The notes: generated from the sequence alone by a model not told the origin. DNA of 64,000 nt from Clostridia bacterium (GCA_017407755.1 JAFQVY010000010.1:178843-242842), one strand, 5' to 3'; counted from the stretch's first letter, positions 34,118 to 43,181 are shown. A program made the numbers and translations.

Positions 34118-34876
34118 TTACCTAATATATTTCCATCCACACTCATATAAAATAAATTCACTGATATCAGAGATATAGTCTAATTCTACATCAAAGAATC
34201 TGAGATAAGCTATTTCGTGTGTGGCGTCGTTAGTTGCAATAAAAGCAACGTCCTTCGGGTAAAAAATAGAATATGCTTCATCAGAAAGCATATTAAATTC
34301 AAAATTATCAATCAAAACATTTGCCGTTTTTGTATCATAATAATATTGATAATTTACTGCTTCTTTTTCTGAAAAATATGATTTTTCATCATACTGAAGA
34401 ATTAAAATATGTGTGCCTGCATCGCTGAAAAAATTTTCAGATTCATAATAATGGTACTCGATTTTTTCGAAATTTCTCAATTGCTTAACACTTGGAATAA
34501 CCATTTCTTTGAAATGAATTTCTGAATAATGCTCTACTGCTGAACTATCATAGTATGAATCCAGTTGTTTAAAGGTTAATAGTGAAAAGAAAAGTGTGTT
34601 AAGCAACAGCAGAATAGCTAATAAGGAGCAGATAACTATTTTGATGCCAATTGCCGATTTTAGACGAATGGCTAAAAACGAGCATACGATAAAAACTACA
34701 GGTGCAATAAAATGAAAAGCCATAAAAGGAATGTTGATAATGTAGCCGTTAAACAATCGGAAAATACCTTTAATAATTAAATATAAAGGAAATATATTAA
34801 ATACAAATAGCGATATAAGTCTTAATATCGCGGACTTAAAGTTTTTGCTATTTGTGATTTTATTCAATATATTCAA
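34118..34876 (-). CDS. Membrane protein of unknown function, coupled to the XRE gene
   Basis: About 252 residues. Three or four hydrophobic segments lie in the first 125 residues, followed by a soluble C-terminal domain of about 125 residues that should face outward. No family is recognised. No ATG fits; a TTG at 34876 has GGTGGGGG six bases upstream and overlaps the end of the XRE gene by 17 bases, so translation is probably coupled. A TTG at 34867 is the alternative. Confidence 0.65.
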   Translation of the reverse strand: MNILNKITNSKNFKSAILRLISLFVFNIFPLYLIIKGIFRLFNGYIINIPFMAFHFIAPVVFIVCSFLAIRLKSAIGIKIVICSLLAILLLLNTLFFSLLTFKQLDSYYDSSAVEHYSEIHFKEMVIPSVKQLRNFEKIEYHYYESENFFSDAGTHILILQYDEKSYFSEKEAVNYQYYYDTKTANVLIDNFEFNMLSDEAYSIFYPKDVAFIATNDATHEIAYLRFFDVELDYISDISEFILYECGWKYIR

Positions 34877-35060
34877 TAATATCCCCCACCTTACAATCCA
34901 ACGCTTTGCAAATCGCATCTAAAGTTGAAAATCTTATGGCTTTTGCTTTGTTGTTTTTTAAAATTGAAAGATTAGCTAAGGTGATGCCTACCTTCTCGGA
35001 AAGCTCGTTTAAAGACATCTTCCTTTTAGCCATCATAACATCTAAATTAATCAAAATCAT
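34860..35060 (-). CDS. Small XRE-family regulator, DUF2975 partner
   Basis: 66-residue helix-turn-helix protein (MSLNELSEKVGITLANLSILKNNKAKAIRFSTLDAICKAL), the YozG-like type. AAGGAGGG precedes the ATG. It sits 11 bases after a DUF2975 membrane protein gene; this two-gene pairing is common in Firmicutes and suggests that the membrane protein modulates the regulator, or that the regulator controls the pair. Confidence 0.9.
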   Translation of the reverse strand: MILINLDVMMAKRKMSLNELSEKVGITLANLSILKNNKAKAIRFSTLDAICKALDCKVGDIIEYIE

Positions 35061-35071
35061 ATAAGCCCTCC

Positions 35072-35545
35072 TTATACGGTGAGGTCATTCTCAGATTTGA
35101 TGAGGGTTGCTTCTTCAATTACATTTTTTACAACCCTAAGGCTTATTCCGAGAAAAATCGCAAAAAAGGCTAAAATGAATGAAAGCTGAAAATAAATTCC
35201 CAACACACAGAAAACCAAGGCGATTGCAAAGCAGCACCAACTGATTGCTCTGATAAAAATAATGCTTTTCTCAGTAAAAACCAGACCTTTTTTGACCCTT
35301 AAAAGTAGCAAAACCATAAATATGTCGGCTAACATAAGAACCGCCAACATTAAATAAGCCATAACAAGAACCAAAGCTCTGCCGCCTTCGGTTATATCTC
35401 CCCTATTACCGATGTTATCCGGCAGATTTATCAGCATTTCAACAAGGGGCGGCATAATAAAAGCACCGACTATACAGGCGATCATAAACAAAGCCGCAAC
35501 AGCAAGCGAGATATTGATTGAGATTTTATTAGAAATTTTAAACAT
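35072..35545 (-). CDS. DUF2975 membrane protein
   Basis: 157 residues with four hydrophobic segments (about 10-35, 58-82, 97-115, 118-140). Matches DUF2975 in size and in the KGLVFTEKSIIFIRAISW segment after TM2. The ATG at 35545 has AGGAGG with an 8-base spacer; two codons upstream another ATG is too close to that site. First gene of the group transcribed toward hemW. Function unknown. Confidence 0.85.
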   Translation of the reverse strand: MFKISNKISINISLAVAALFMIACIVGAFIMPPLVEMLINLPDNIGNRGDITEGGRALVLVMAYLMLAVLMLADIFMVLLLLRVKKGLVFTEKSIIFIRAISWCCFAIALVFCVLGIYFQLSFILAFFAIFLGISLRVVKNVIEEATLIKSENDLTV

Positions 35546-35629
35546 AAGCATTTCCTCCTGCATTTATAATAATCTAATTAATAACGAATGTCAATATAAA
35601 TTTATCGAATTACAATAAATGTTACTCAT

Positions 35630-35658
35630 AAAAAGAGCATACACCGAAGTGTATGCTC
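35630..35658 (-). terminator. Terminator of the CotH-dockerin gene
   Basis: A 10-bp stem (35635-35644 with 35649-35658) capped on the minus strand by C(UUCG)G and followed by TTTTTAT. Confidence 0.85.
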
Positions 35659-35664
35659 GAAAAA

Positions 35665-38190
35665 TCAATCCCACTTTATAAGTCCTGCAATTTTCTTTTG
35701 AATTGTTGTTGCATCAGATATTGTTATTCTTCCGTCTTTATTTGTATCAGAAACCTTAAGACCATCTTCGCTTAATGAAGTGAGCTTAGCCAAATGCTTT
35801 TGAAGTGCAGTGGCATCTTTGATATTAACTTTATAGTCTAAATTAACATCGCCAAATAAAAGCTCATTCTGAGTAGCCGTACTGGACATAATAACTGTTT
35901 CTGTTGGTTCTGTCTCTGTGGTAACATCAGTTGAATCTGTACCGGTAGTTGTTTCTGTAGGTTCCTTAATTACAGTTTCGGTGGTACCCTGAGTTGCTTC
36001 AGTATTTTCAGTATTATCAGTTGCAACCGAGAAAATGGTGGTTTCTGTTACTGCAACAGAAGTGGTTGGTTCGGTGTAAATATCGGTTGTAGTTGGTTTT
36101 GTTGAAACAGTAGTATCTGTTTCTTCAAAAACACCTGCTACTACATTATAAATATCATAGCCCATTTTATTGGTTTCGCCGGTGCTATCTGTAGATGTAA
36201 ATAAGTTATTGGAAGTGTTTAGAGTTATGTCAACTGTCTGTTCGCCGTCATTACCGTTATTAAATATAATTTTAGTTACATTTTCATAAACTTTAGCTTT
36301 GTAAATTTTCTCGCCGGCTTCTGTTGTTTCAATAAGTTCAGCTTGCTCACCGGGCCACTTAACGGGAATATATCCTGTTCCCCATGAGTAGTAATGTACA
36401 TTGTCCCAATTAAGGTCTGTCTTGAAATAAACAACATCATTCTGAATTTCTACGGGTTCTTCGTTAAACGCTTGGCTCATCCAGTTTGCACGCTCTTTAG
36501 TCCAATCTTTTAAATACTGGATTTCACCCTCGTAGTCCTTTTCATACTTTATGCCGAGACTGGAGTTTTTCTGAGCACAAAGCCACATATAATTCCACAT
36601 TATATAGTTGTTGTAAGCGTACTTTTCAATTGATGCGGCGTACTCGTCAATGCTTTTAAGTCTGCCCTGTGCAGTGTCATTTCCGAGAATAACATCAATC
36701 ATAGGAATAAATTTTTCATTCCACATCTGTGCACAGATTTCTTCAAATGTTTTGCCGTCAGCTGACTTTCCTTCAACGTTGAAAGCCTGACCAAGAGGAT
36801 TAACGGTTTTTTCGTATTTTGCTATACGTGTAATCCAGCCTGTGTGGTCAATTGTTGAGGTTGAGCATCCGTCGCGAACGCAATCAACTGCACCAAGGTC
36901 GGAGTCGCAGTCCCATAATGGTGCGGCGTAAAACTTTTCTTCGTCCGCATTATAAGTGAAGAAGGTGCTTGTATAACCGCCGTCACAGTTTTTTCCAAAC
37001 TCCTGTAAAAGATACTGCGAAGCAAGACTTTCAAGGTCGCAAATCTTTTCGATATCTTCAAGTGTGCCGTTATAAAGTGCATCTTCAAGCTTCTGATAGG
37101 TTTCCTTTATATATTCGTATTTTGTTTTCATACTTATGTCTGCTTCGTCGTAGCCGTCAAGGTCAGGAGTTTTTAAAACCACGTGATAACCCTTGTCAGA
37201 AACAAAATAAACATCGGATTTATAGTTCCATACGTCAACTTCAATGAGAAAATTGAACCCTGTATCCATATCGTCGGAGTTATCCTTAAGAGAAACAACA
37301 GAGTTTTTGCCAAGGTCAATTTTCTGACAAGCTATGTAAGCACCTCTGTAAACGCCATTAACGTAAAAATCAACAAAGCTTTGGTCAGGTGCATAAGGTG
37401 AACCTACATTATATGCTAAATCGTACATAATCGAGTTACGGAGTAAGGAGCTGTCTTTTGCATTGGATACAAAAGAGAACTTTTTGTCTACAACTCCGCC
37501 GATATTAGTCTTATCATAAAAAGTAAGGTTAAAGGGCTTTTTGTCAGTTTCTTTCCAGTTTGTGTTTCCTCTTCCCTTAATCTTTTTAAGGGTTGTATCA
37601 AGCACGCCGTTTTCGTCAACAATAGCACAGCTTGAGTCGGATACGGAGTTTTCTTTATTCTGAATCAAAAAAGACCACAGGTCAGTATTCTGAACTATAC
37701 CGTTGCAATCCTCGTATGAATTAGTGTTGTCATTAACATATACAGAAGCCTCAGCATCACTCTTAAGAACAACAAAGGTATATTCTTTTTCGCTATCAGT
37801 ATCTTTATTACGGATTGCTGAAATAGTTTCGCCCTCTGTATAATCAATAAATGCACTTGTATAAGGCTCTATTGTAACGTCATCGATTGTTATAGTGTCG
37901 CTATAATTATTATAAATCTCAACCTGATTATCGTCAGCGGTTTTAGGTAAGAAGAAATACCTGATGCCGTCTTCAAAATTAACGCCTTTCTGGTCTTTAT
38001 GCCAACGCTGCCAGTCTTGTGCGCTTTCGCCGCCTAAGGTAGCGTGAGCATACAGAGCACCATAAGACAAATCTGCAAACTTAGGATACGCCTCGGGATT
38101 AGGCGCAGCCTCGCCGTCTGCAAATACCGTCATAGGCACTATAGTCAGCAATAGGCAAAAAGCCATTAATAAACTAAGGGCTCTTTTCAT
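35665..38190 (-). CDS. Secreted CotH-fold protein with CBM-like module and type I dockerin
   Basis: 841 residues. Signal peptide (about 1-24). A CotH-like domain (about 200-560) has KIKGRGNTNW, NAKDSSLLRNS, DFYVNGVYRGAYI and LWDCDSDLGA; CotH proteins are atypical protein kinases. A beta-sandwich of about 590-690 (VYFKTDLNWDNVHYYSWG, WPGEQAEL) resembles the CBM26 starch-binding type. A Thr-rich linker (about 695-770) and a C-terminal dockerin follow, with calcium loops DVNLDYKVNIKDA and DTNKDGRITISDA. It is probably a secreted component of a carbohydrate-degrading complex that could also phosphorylate protein. Spore coat function is unlikely given secretion and dockerin. Confidence 0.85.
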   Translation of the reverse strand: MKRALSLLMAFCLLLTIVPMTVFADGEAAPNPEAYPKFADLSYGALYAHATLGGESAQDWQRWHKDQKGVNFEDGIRYFFLPKTADDNQVEIYNNYSDTITIDDVTIEPYTSAFIDYTEGETISAIRNKDTDSEKEYTFVVLKSDAEASVYVNDNTNSYEDCNGIVQNTDLWSFLIQNKENSVSDSSCAIVDENGVLDTTLKKIKGRGNTNWKETDKKPFNLTFYDKTNIGGVVDKKFSFVSNAKDSSLLRNSIMYDLAYNVGSPYAPDQSFVDFYVNGVYRGAYIACQKIDLGKNSVVSLKDNSDDMDTGFNFLIEVDVWNYKSDVYFVSDKGYHVVLKTPDLDGYDEADISMKTKYEYIKETYQKLEDALYNGTLEDIEKICDLESLASQYLLQEFGKNCDGGYTSTFFTYNADEEKFYAAPLWDCDSDLGAVDCVRDGCSTSTIDHTGWITRIAKYEKTVNPLGQAFNVEGKSADGKTFEEICAQMWNEKFIPMIDVILGNDTAQGRLKSIDEYAASIEKYAYNNYIMWNYMWLCAQKNSSLGIKYEKDYEGEIQYLKDWTKERANWMSQAFNEEPVEIQNDVVYFKTDLNWDNVHYYSWGTGYIPVKWPGEQAELIETTEAGEKIYKAKVYENVTKIIFNNGNDGEQTVDITLNTSNNLFTSTDSTGETNKMGYDIYNVVAGVFEETDTTVSTKPTTTDIYTEPTTSVAVTETTIFSVATDNTENTEATQGTTETVIKEPTETTTGTDSTDVTTETEPTETVIMSSTATQNELLFGDVNLDYKVNIKDATALQKHLAKLTSLSEDGLKVSDTNKDGRITISDATTIQKKIAGLIKWD

Positions 38191-38321
38191 AATAAAACCT
38201 CCGTTTTTATAAAATATAATTAATTATATAAAAATCATAACACATATTATAAAAAATAACAACAAATTTTTTATCTGGTTTAATATTATTTTGGTCAATA
38301 TTTATGTGTTTGCTTAAATTC

Positions 38322-38350
38322 TTGACAAATATTATTTGGTATATTAAAAT
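38322..38350 (+). promoter_or_regulatory. Promoter of the riboswitch-antiporter transcript
   Basis: TTGACA at 38322-38327 and TAAAAT at 38345-38350, 17 bases apart. Predicted start near 38357, at the beginning of the riboswitch. The rest of the gap from 38191 is AT-rich and should hold the divergent CotH gene promoter, which I could not pin down. Confidence 0.75.
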
Positions 38351-38356
38351 AACTTC

Positions 38357-38488
38357 GTAAGAGGGAGTAGTCTGCGGCGTTTGCCGTGGTATGGTTCGTC
38401 ATCACGAAGAAATTCCGGACCTTACCCAGAACTTAGGTTTTGTAACGAGACTTTTACTGCATTTTCTGCAGTAGAAGTCTATTTTTTT
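38357..38488 (+). promoter_or_regulatory. yybP-ykoY riboswitch (Mn2+) with terminator
   Basis: The element begins with the conserved GAGGGAGTAG, contains the loop motif CGTCATCACGAA and ends with TAACGAGACTTTTACTGC; all are hallmarks of the yybP-ykoY class. The 3' strand of the closing helix (38448-38461) can instead pair with 38467-38480 to form a 14-bp terminator stem (one G-U) followed by seven T. Aptamer and terminator are therefore mutually exclusive. This class turns genes on when Mn2+ is bound. The target starts at 38509. Confidence 0.85.
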
Positions 38489-38508
38489 GCTTTTAAGGAG
38501 GAGAAAAT

Positions 38509-39447
38509 ATGGTATGGAACATAATTTTACTTTTAATAGGATTTGTTTTGCTTATTAAGGGTGCTGACTTTTTTGTTGACGGCAGCTCATCCGTAGCGAG
38601 GCTTCTGGGAATTCCAGGCTTTGTTATAGGTCTTACTGTTGTTGCAATGGGCACAAGCGCACCAGAGGCGGCAGTTAGTATTACAGCAGGAATTTCCGGC
38701 TCAAACGAAATTGCAATCAGTAACATCGTAGGCTCAAATATGTTCAACCTCTTGGTTGTTGCGGGACTTTCTGCAGTAATTAAGCCATATAAAATTGAAA
38801 AAACGATGCTTAACAGAGATTTCCCTGTTAATGTAGGTACGAGCTTAGTTTTACTATTAATGCTGATTTTTGGACTGACTCTCAGTAGATTTGACGGAAT
38901 AATTTTATTAGTTGCCTTCATCTTGTACATTGGTTTTGTATTATATAAAGCATTTAAAAACAGAGAGTCAAACCTTGATACAGAAGTTAAAACCATGTCC
39001 CCTGTTCTTAGCATAATCGCAATTATAGGCGGTTTAGCGGCAGTAATATTCGGCGGTGACTTAGTAGTAGACAATGCAGTTGCGATTGCAGAGGCGCTTA
39101 ATTGGAGTGAAACTTTTATAGGACTAACAATTATCGCCATCGGAACAAGCCTTCCTGAGCTTGTAACAAGTGTCGTTGCAGCTCGAAAGGGCGAAAGCGG
39201 ACTTGCACTTGGAAATGTAATAGGCTCTAACTTATTTAACATTTTGTTTGTGCTTGGAATGTCCGTAACCATAAGTCCTATAGCTGTAGATTCAAGTATG
39301 ATTTTAAACGCTGTTATCCTGTTTGTTGTAACTTTAGTTATATATATCTGCAGTATTATAAAGAAAGGTATGGGCAGAATTGTCGGCGGCACCTGTGTTG
39401 CTTCATATATAGCATATACTCTTTATCTTATAATGACTACTGTATAA
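38509..39447 (+). CDS. CaCA-family Ca2+(or Mn2+)/Na+ antiporter, YrbG-like
   Basis: 312 residues, about ten transmembrane segments in two inverted repeats. Each repeat carries the ion-binding signature: GTSAPE near residue 48 and GTSLPE near 209, with NIVGSNMFN and NVIGSNLFN following. A strong AAGGAGGAG site precedes the ATG. Control by a yybP-ykoY riboswitch suggests that this member exports Mn2+, or exchanges Ca2+ in response to Mn2+. Bidirectional terminator downstream. Confidence 0.93.
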   Translation: MVWNIILLLIGFVLLIKGADFFVDGSSSVARLLGIPGFVIGLTVVAMGTSAPEAAVSITAGISGSNEIAISNIVGSNMFNLLVVAGLSAVIKPYKIEKTMLNRDFPVNVGTSLVLLLMLIFGLTLSRFDGIILLVAFILYIGFVLYKAFKNRESNLDTEVKTMSPVLSIIAIIGGLAAVIFGGDLVVDNAVAIAEALNWSETFIGLTIIAIGTSLPELVTSVVAARKGESGLALGNVIGSNLFNILFVLGMSVTISPIAVDSSMILNAVILFVVTLVIYICSIIKKGMGRIVGGTCVASYIAYTLYLIMTTV

Positions 39448-39449
39448 AA

Positions 39450-39476
39450 AAGCACCTCTGACGAGGTGCTTAATTT
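39450..39476. terminator. Bidirectional terminator after the antiporter
   Basis: A 9-bp stem (39450-39458 with 39463-39471), loop TGAC, flanked by A-rich and T-rich tracts, serving both converging genes. Confidence 0.85.
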
Positions 39477-39671
39477 TTATTTATCTTCAGATTCGGACAC
39501 AACAGTCGCCTCTGCTACAGGCTCCTGAGCAGTTTGGGTGTTATCATCCATTGCCCAATCTTCAATTTTCTGTGTACCATTCTTAACTGTTTTGATAAAA
39601 GTTTTGCCAAAGTCAGAGCCCAATTTCTTGAAATCTCTGCCAACATTGGCCCAATCGTTTCTTGTTCCCAT
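39477..39671 (-). CDS. Small charged protein of unknown function
   Basis: 64 residues. The first 40 form an amphipathic Lys/Asp-rich helix (DWANVGRDFKKLGSDFGKTFIKTVKNG), and the last 20 are acidic and low complexity. No signal or membrane segment. AAAGGAAG gives a good ribosome site, and the gene starts 18 bases after the substrate-binding lipoprotein gene and ends at a terminator, which supports it being real. No family recognised. Confidence 0.65.
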   Translation of the reverse strand: MGTRNDWANVGRDFKKLGSDFGKTFIKTVKNGTQKIEDWAMDDNTQTAQEPVAEATVVSESEDK

Positions 39672-39689
39672 ATAAATCTTCCTTTCAAA

Positions 39690-40886
39690 TTAATGTTCGG
39701 CCGAGGAAAAAGTGTATTTATTTGCAAATACTACCTCGCCGTTTATTATGTTATCAACATAAATGTATGTTGGAACACTGCGGTTTTCAGAAAAAGTAAT
39801 TTTATCAGTTACACCATAATAAGTAATTCCCATAATCGCTTTGCTTAAATCAGATTGTTTGATTTCACTGCAACTTTCTGAGGCTTTTGTGGTTTCGTCA
39901 AAAAAATAATTGCCGCTATTTGGTGAAAAGCTCTTCAATGCCTCAAAAATAACCATATATGCATCATATCCGTAAGAAGCGGCGGCGTTTATTTTATCTT
40001 GATTAACTCCGCTAAACTCAGAATACATCGAATAAAACACAGTAGAAATGTTATTTGAGCTGTCCTCTTCAAGCTTACTGATAAAAGAGCAATTGTTAAA
40101 TATATCAGAGCTTACAGAGGACTTGTCGAACATTTCTGTAAGCATAATCTCACCTGAAAATCCTGCATTTCTTAAATTCAAGACGATGTCTTCCCTGTTT
40201 TGAGAATTACAATTAAGCAAAACATACTCGTAATTGCCACTGCATAAAAGAGACGGAGTATAGTTTGCATGCTCTCCGTTTACATAGTAAACAGTAGGCT
40301 CAACGCCGCAATAATTATACAAAGTACTTTTATAAGTCTGGGTAAAATCCGAATAGTAATCATCACTTGCTTCAAGAATTAAGGCGCAGCTGCTATAATT
40401 TTTTTCAAGTGCATAGGTAGCTGCACAAGAGGAAACGTACATTGGACTAATACCAATGGAAAATATATTCTCCACAGTCTCATTGGTTGGATTTATAGAA
40501 ACAACCGGTGTTTTATAGCTGCCGATAAACTCTTCGAACTTTTTAGAAATTTCAGGCGAATCACCATAAAATATTATTGAGGATACACTCTGAGCGACCA
40601 ATTTTTCGGCAGCACTCACAACGTCGTTTACGTCGTTATAATGCATCTCTGATATATTAACCTTTATGTTATCACCGAGAATAATGGTGTTTGCCAAGCT
40701 GTGTGCAAAGCTTAAGCCCTTTGAAATATCACTTGCAACACTACTGTTTGAAAGCAAAACGCCAATATTAATTGCCCCGTTATTAATTACATCTGCATCC
40801 TCGTTTTCGGCGGTTTTTACACAGCCTGTAAACATTGCAGGAATACAAACTAACAATAAAATAATACATATAAACTTCTTTTTCAT
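39690..40886 (-). CDS. Solute-binding lipoprotein, branched-chain amino acid (LivJ-like) type
   Basis: 398 residues. Lipoprotein signal with lipobox FTGC (Cys22), then a periplasmic-binding-protein fold of the Peripla_BP_6 type (NIGVLLSNSSVASDISKGLSFAHSL, YGYDAYMVIFEAL). No permease or ATPase genes are adjacent, so it is either an orphan receptor or serves a distant transporter or sensor. Ligand unknown. Followed by a small-protein gene in the same unit. Confidence 0.8.
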   Translation of the reverse strand: MKKKFICIILLLVCIPAMFTGCVKTAENEDADVINNGAINIGVLLSNSSVASDISKGLSFAHSLANTIILGDNIKVNISEMHYNDVNDVVSAAEKLVAQSVSSIIFYGDSPEISKKFEEFIGSYKTPVVSINPTNETVENIFSIGISPMYVSSCAATYALEKNYSSCALILEASDDYYSDFTQTYKSTLYNYCGVEPTVYYVNGEHANYTPSLLCSGNYEYVLLNCNSQNREDIVLNLRNAGFSGEIMLTEMFDKSSVSSDIFNNCSFISKLEEDSSNNISTVFYSMYSEFSGVNQDKINAAASYGYDAYMVIFEALKSFSPNSGNYFFDETTKASESCSEIKQSDLSKAIMGITYYGVTDKITFSENRSVPTYIYVDNIINGEVVFANKYTFSSAEH

Positions 40887-40993
40887 AAAGCATCCCCTTG
40901 ATATATAATATTACAATATCAGAGAATAATTTGCAATGATTATTTTGTATTGAAAGTTAATATGAAATGAAATATAATTTAGTTGGTGATAAT

Positions 40994-41899
40994 ATGTATA
41001 TTAATATGTTGTCAGATTACCTTAAGGATACTTTTGGCGAAAAATTATATAGAATTTCTCTTGACGGTGGAATGACATGTCCTAACAGAGACGGAACTTG
41101 CGGCAATAAAGGCTGTATTTTTTGTAGTGAGAACGGCTCAGGTGAATTTACACCTGATAAATATTTAAGCATAAACAGTCAAATTGAAATAGGCAAATCA
41201 TTAGTTTCTCATAAAACAAAATCTGAAAAATTTATTGCATATTTTCAGGCTTTTTCAAATACTTATGCACCTGTAGATTACTTAAGAAAACTATATTTCA
41301 GTGTAATTTATCGAGAAGACATTGCTGTATTGTCAATTGCTACCAGACCCGATTGCATTAATGAAGATGTTTTGGCGTTGCTAAAAGAGCTTAACCTAAT
41401 AAAGCCTGTTTGGGTTGAGTTAGGATTACAGACTTCAAATGAAAAAACCGCCGAATTTATCCGCAGAGGATATAAAAATGAAATATATGAAAGAGCTGTG
41501 AGAGAACTAAAAAAAGTCGGATGCAAGGTTGTAACCCACATTATACTTGGTTTGCCCTATGAAAACAAAGATGACATGATAAATACAGCTCTTTTTGTAG
41601 GAACGCTTAGTGATGCAGTTAAATTTCACATGCTTTATATTTTAAAAAATACCGATTTAGCAAAGCTTTATGAGGATAGTAGATTCAATTTATTGACACA
41701 AGAAGAATATATTGACGTTCTCTGTCAATGCATACGAGTTATTCCAAAGAACGTTATTATACACCGGCTTACAGGAGATGCAGACAAAAAAACTCTGATT
41801 GCACCTATGTGGAGTGCAAACAAAAAGAAAGTTTTAAACGAAATACTTAACGCCCTTAAAGACAGAGATGTTATTCAGGGCGAAAAATTAGCTCGGTAA
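40994..41899 (+). CDS. TIGR01212-family radical SAM protein, YtqA-like
   Basis: 301 residues. The cluster region is CPNRDGTCGNKGCIFC, the family's distinctive form, followed by YFQAFSNTYAP and a TIM-barrel core with KVVTHIILGLPYE. ATG 40994 is preferred over 40967 because GGTGAT lies at normal spacing and the protein then starts like other members. Homologues have been implicated in tRNA modification, but the reaction for this group is not certain to me. It stands alone with a terminator at its stop codon. Confidence 0.9.
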   Translation: MYINMLSDYLKDTFGEKLYRISLDGGMTCPNRDGTCGNKGCIFCSENGSGEFTPDKYLSINSQIEIGKSLVSHKTKSEKFIAYFQAFSNTYAPVDYLRKLYFSVIYREDIAVLSIATRPDCINEDVLALLKELNLIKPVWVELGLQTSNEKTAEFIRRGYKNEIYERAVRELKKVGCKVVTHIILGLPYENKDDMINTALFVGTLSDAVKFHMLYILKNTDLAKLYEDSRFNLLTQEEYIDVLCQCIRVIPKNVIIHRLTGDADKKTLIAPMWSANKKKVLNEILNALKDRDVIQGEKLAR

Positions 41900-41918
41900 A
41901 TTACCGAGCTAAAATTTT
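41888..41918. terminator. Bidirectional terminator between radical SAM and lyase genes
   Basis: A 12-bp inverted repeat (41888-41899 with 41901-41912) that includes the radical SAM stop codon, with T-rich flanks in both directions. Confidence 0.8.
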
Positions 41919-43174
41919 TATTTGAACTTTAACACATTTTCTGCGGCAAGCATAATTCCAAGCTTTCCGCTATGAAAATTAAAAGCTCCCTGAAGCCAAA
42001 CTGCATAAGGTTCTCTAAGAGGTGCATCGCAGGAAAGTTCAATGGAAGAACCTAAAGTAAAGGAACCCGAAGCCATAATCACCTGACTGTCATAGCCGGG
42101 CATATCTGAAGGCTCAGGGCAAACAAAGCTGTCTACAGGAGCACCTGCCTGAATTCCACGGCAAAATGCAATAAGCTCATCGGGGTTATTCATTCGAATT
42201 ACCTGAATTATATCTCCCCTGTTTTCATTATATCTCGGTGTTACTTCAAAGCCTAAATTTTCAAACAAAGCTGAGGCAAAAACAGCGGTTTTTAAAGCTT
42301 CGCCCGTAATATGCGGAGCATTAAAAGCGCCTAAGAACATCTCTCTGTGCATACCAAGCGATGCGCCAACTTCTTTGCCTGTTCCGGGAGTAGTCAAACG
42401 GAAAGCCGCCATTTCAACCAAATCCTTACGCCCTGCAATGTATCCGCCTGTGCGGGCAATTGCACCACCGGGATTTTTAATCATAGAGCCTGCCATAAGG
42501 TCAACACCAAATTTTAAAGGAGACTCAAACTCAACAAACTCGCCGTAACAATGGTCAAGCATAATAACAGACTCAGGTGAAATTGCCTTAGAAACCATAC
42601 AAATTGCTTTGATTTCATCGTTGGTAAGAGAGGGTCTGAGTTCATAACCGCGGGAACGCTGTATGTAAACCATTTTAGGTTTTTCAGCAAGAGAAGCCTT
42701 AATAGCCTCCAAATCTACCGTGCCGTCTTCTTTTAGCGAAACCTCTTTATAATTTACGCCAAAATCTTTTAGTGAGCCTGAATAATCAGAATCAATTCCG
42801 ATAGTGCCTCTTATAGTGTCGTAGGGTGTACCTGTAACACTTAGCATTGTGTCACCGGGTCTGAGTACTGCAAACAGTGCTACCGTTAACGCGTGGGTTC
42901 CGCTTACAAAGTTGTGTCTCACCAATGCATCTTCTGCATCAAATGCATAGGCATAAACCTCGTCAAGGGCGTCTCTTCCCCTGTCTCCGTATCCGTATCC
43001 GCTTGAAGATGCAAATAGAGATTCGCTTATTCTGGCGCTCTGAAAAGCTTTAAGCATTTTGTGCTGATTGTATTCCTGTATTTCTTCTATTTTTTGAAAC
43101 TGCTCCTTACATAGTTCTAAAGCACTTTCGCTGGCTTTAGTAACTGTGCTGTCAAATGTAAAAAAGTTACTCAT
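41918..43174 (-). CDS. Methionine gamma-lyase family protein (aluminium-resistance/YnbB type)
   Basis: 418 residues, fold-type I PLP enzyme. The family signature includes SGYGYGDRGRD near the N-terminus, VSGTHAL, and the PLP lysine in MAGSMIKNPGGAIARTGGYIAG. These proteins were first named for aluminium resistance and are now grouped with methionine gamma-lyase-like enzymes; the true substrate is unsettled. It lies 7 bases after a GNAT-like gene and is part of the murD unit. Confidence 0.88.
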   Translation of the reverse strand: MSNFFTFDSTVTKASESALELCKEQFQKIEEIQEYNQHKMLKAFQSARISESLFASSSGYGYGDRGRDALDEVYAYAFDAEDALVRHNFVSGTHALTVALFAVLRPGDTMLSVTGTPYDTIRGTIGIDSDYSGSLKDFGVNYKEVSLKEDGTVDLEAIKASLAEKPKMVYIQRSRGYELRPSLTNDEIKAICMVSKAISPESVIMLDHCYGEFVEFESPLKFGVDLMAGSMIKNPGGAIARTGGYIAGRKDLVEMAAFRLTTPGTGKEVGASLGMHREMFLGAFNAPHITGEALKTAVFASALFENLGFEVTPRYNENRGDIIQVIRMNNPDELIAFCRGIQAGAPVDSFVCPEPSDMPGYDSQVIMASGSFTLGSSIELSCDAPLREPYAVWLQGAFNFHSGKLGIMLAAENVLKFK

Positions 43175-43181
43175 ATTAACC

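Noticed and set aside
16922-38190. The two dockerin regions as a repeat pair from recent duplication
   Set aside because: The dockerins differ at many positions and the rest of the two proteins is unrelated; shared domain only.
38493-39392. 299-codon minus-strand frame opposite the antiporter
   Set aside because: Ser/Thr/Ile/Pro-biased antisense shadow; the plus strand has riboswitch, ribosome site and CaCA motifs.
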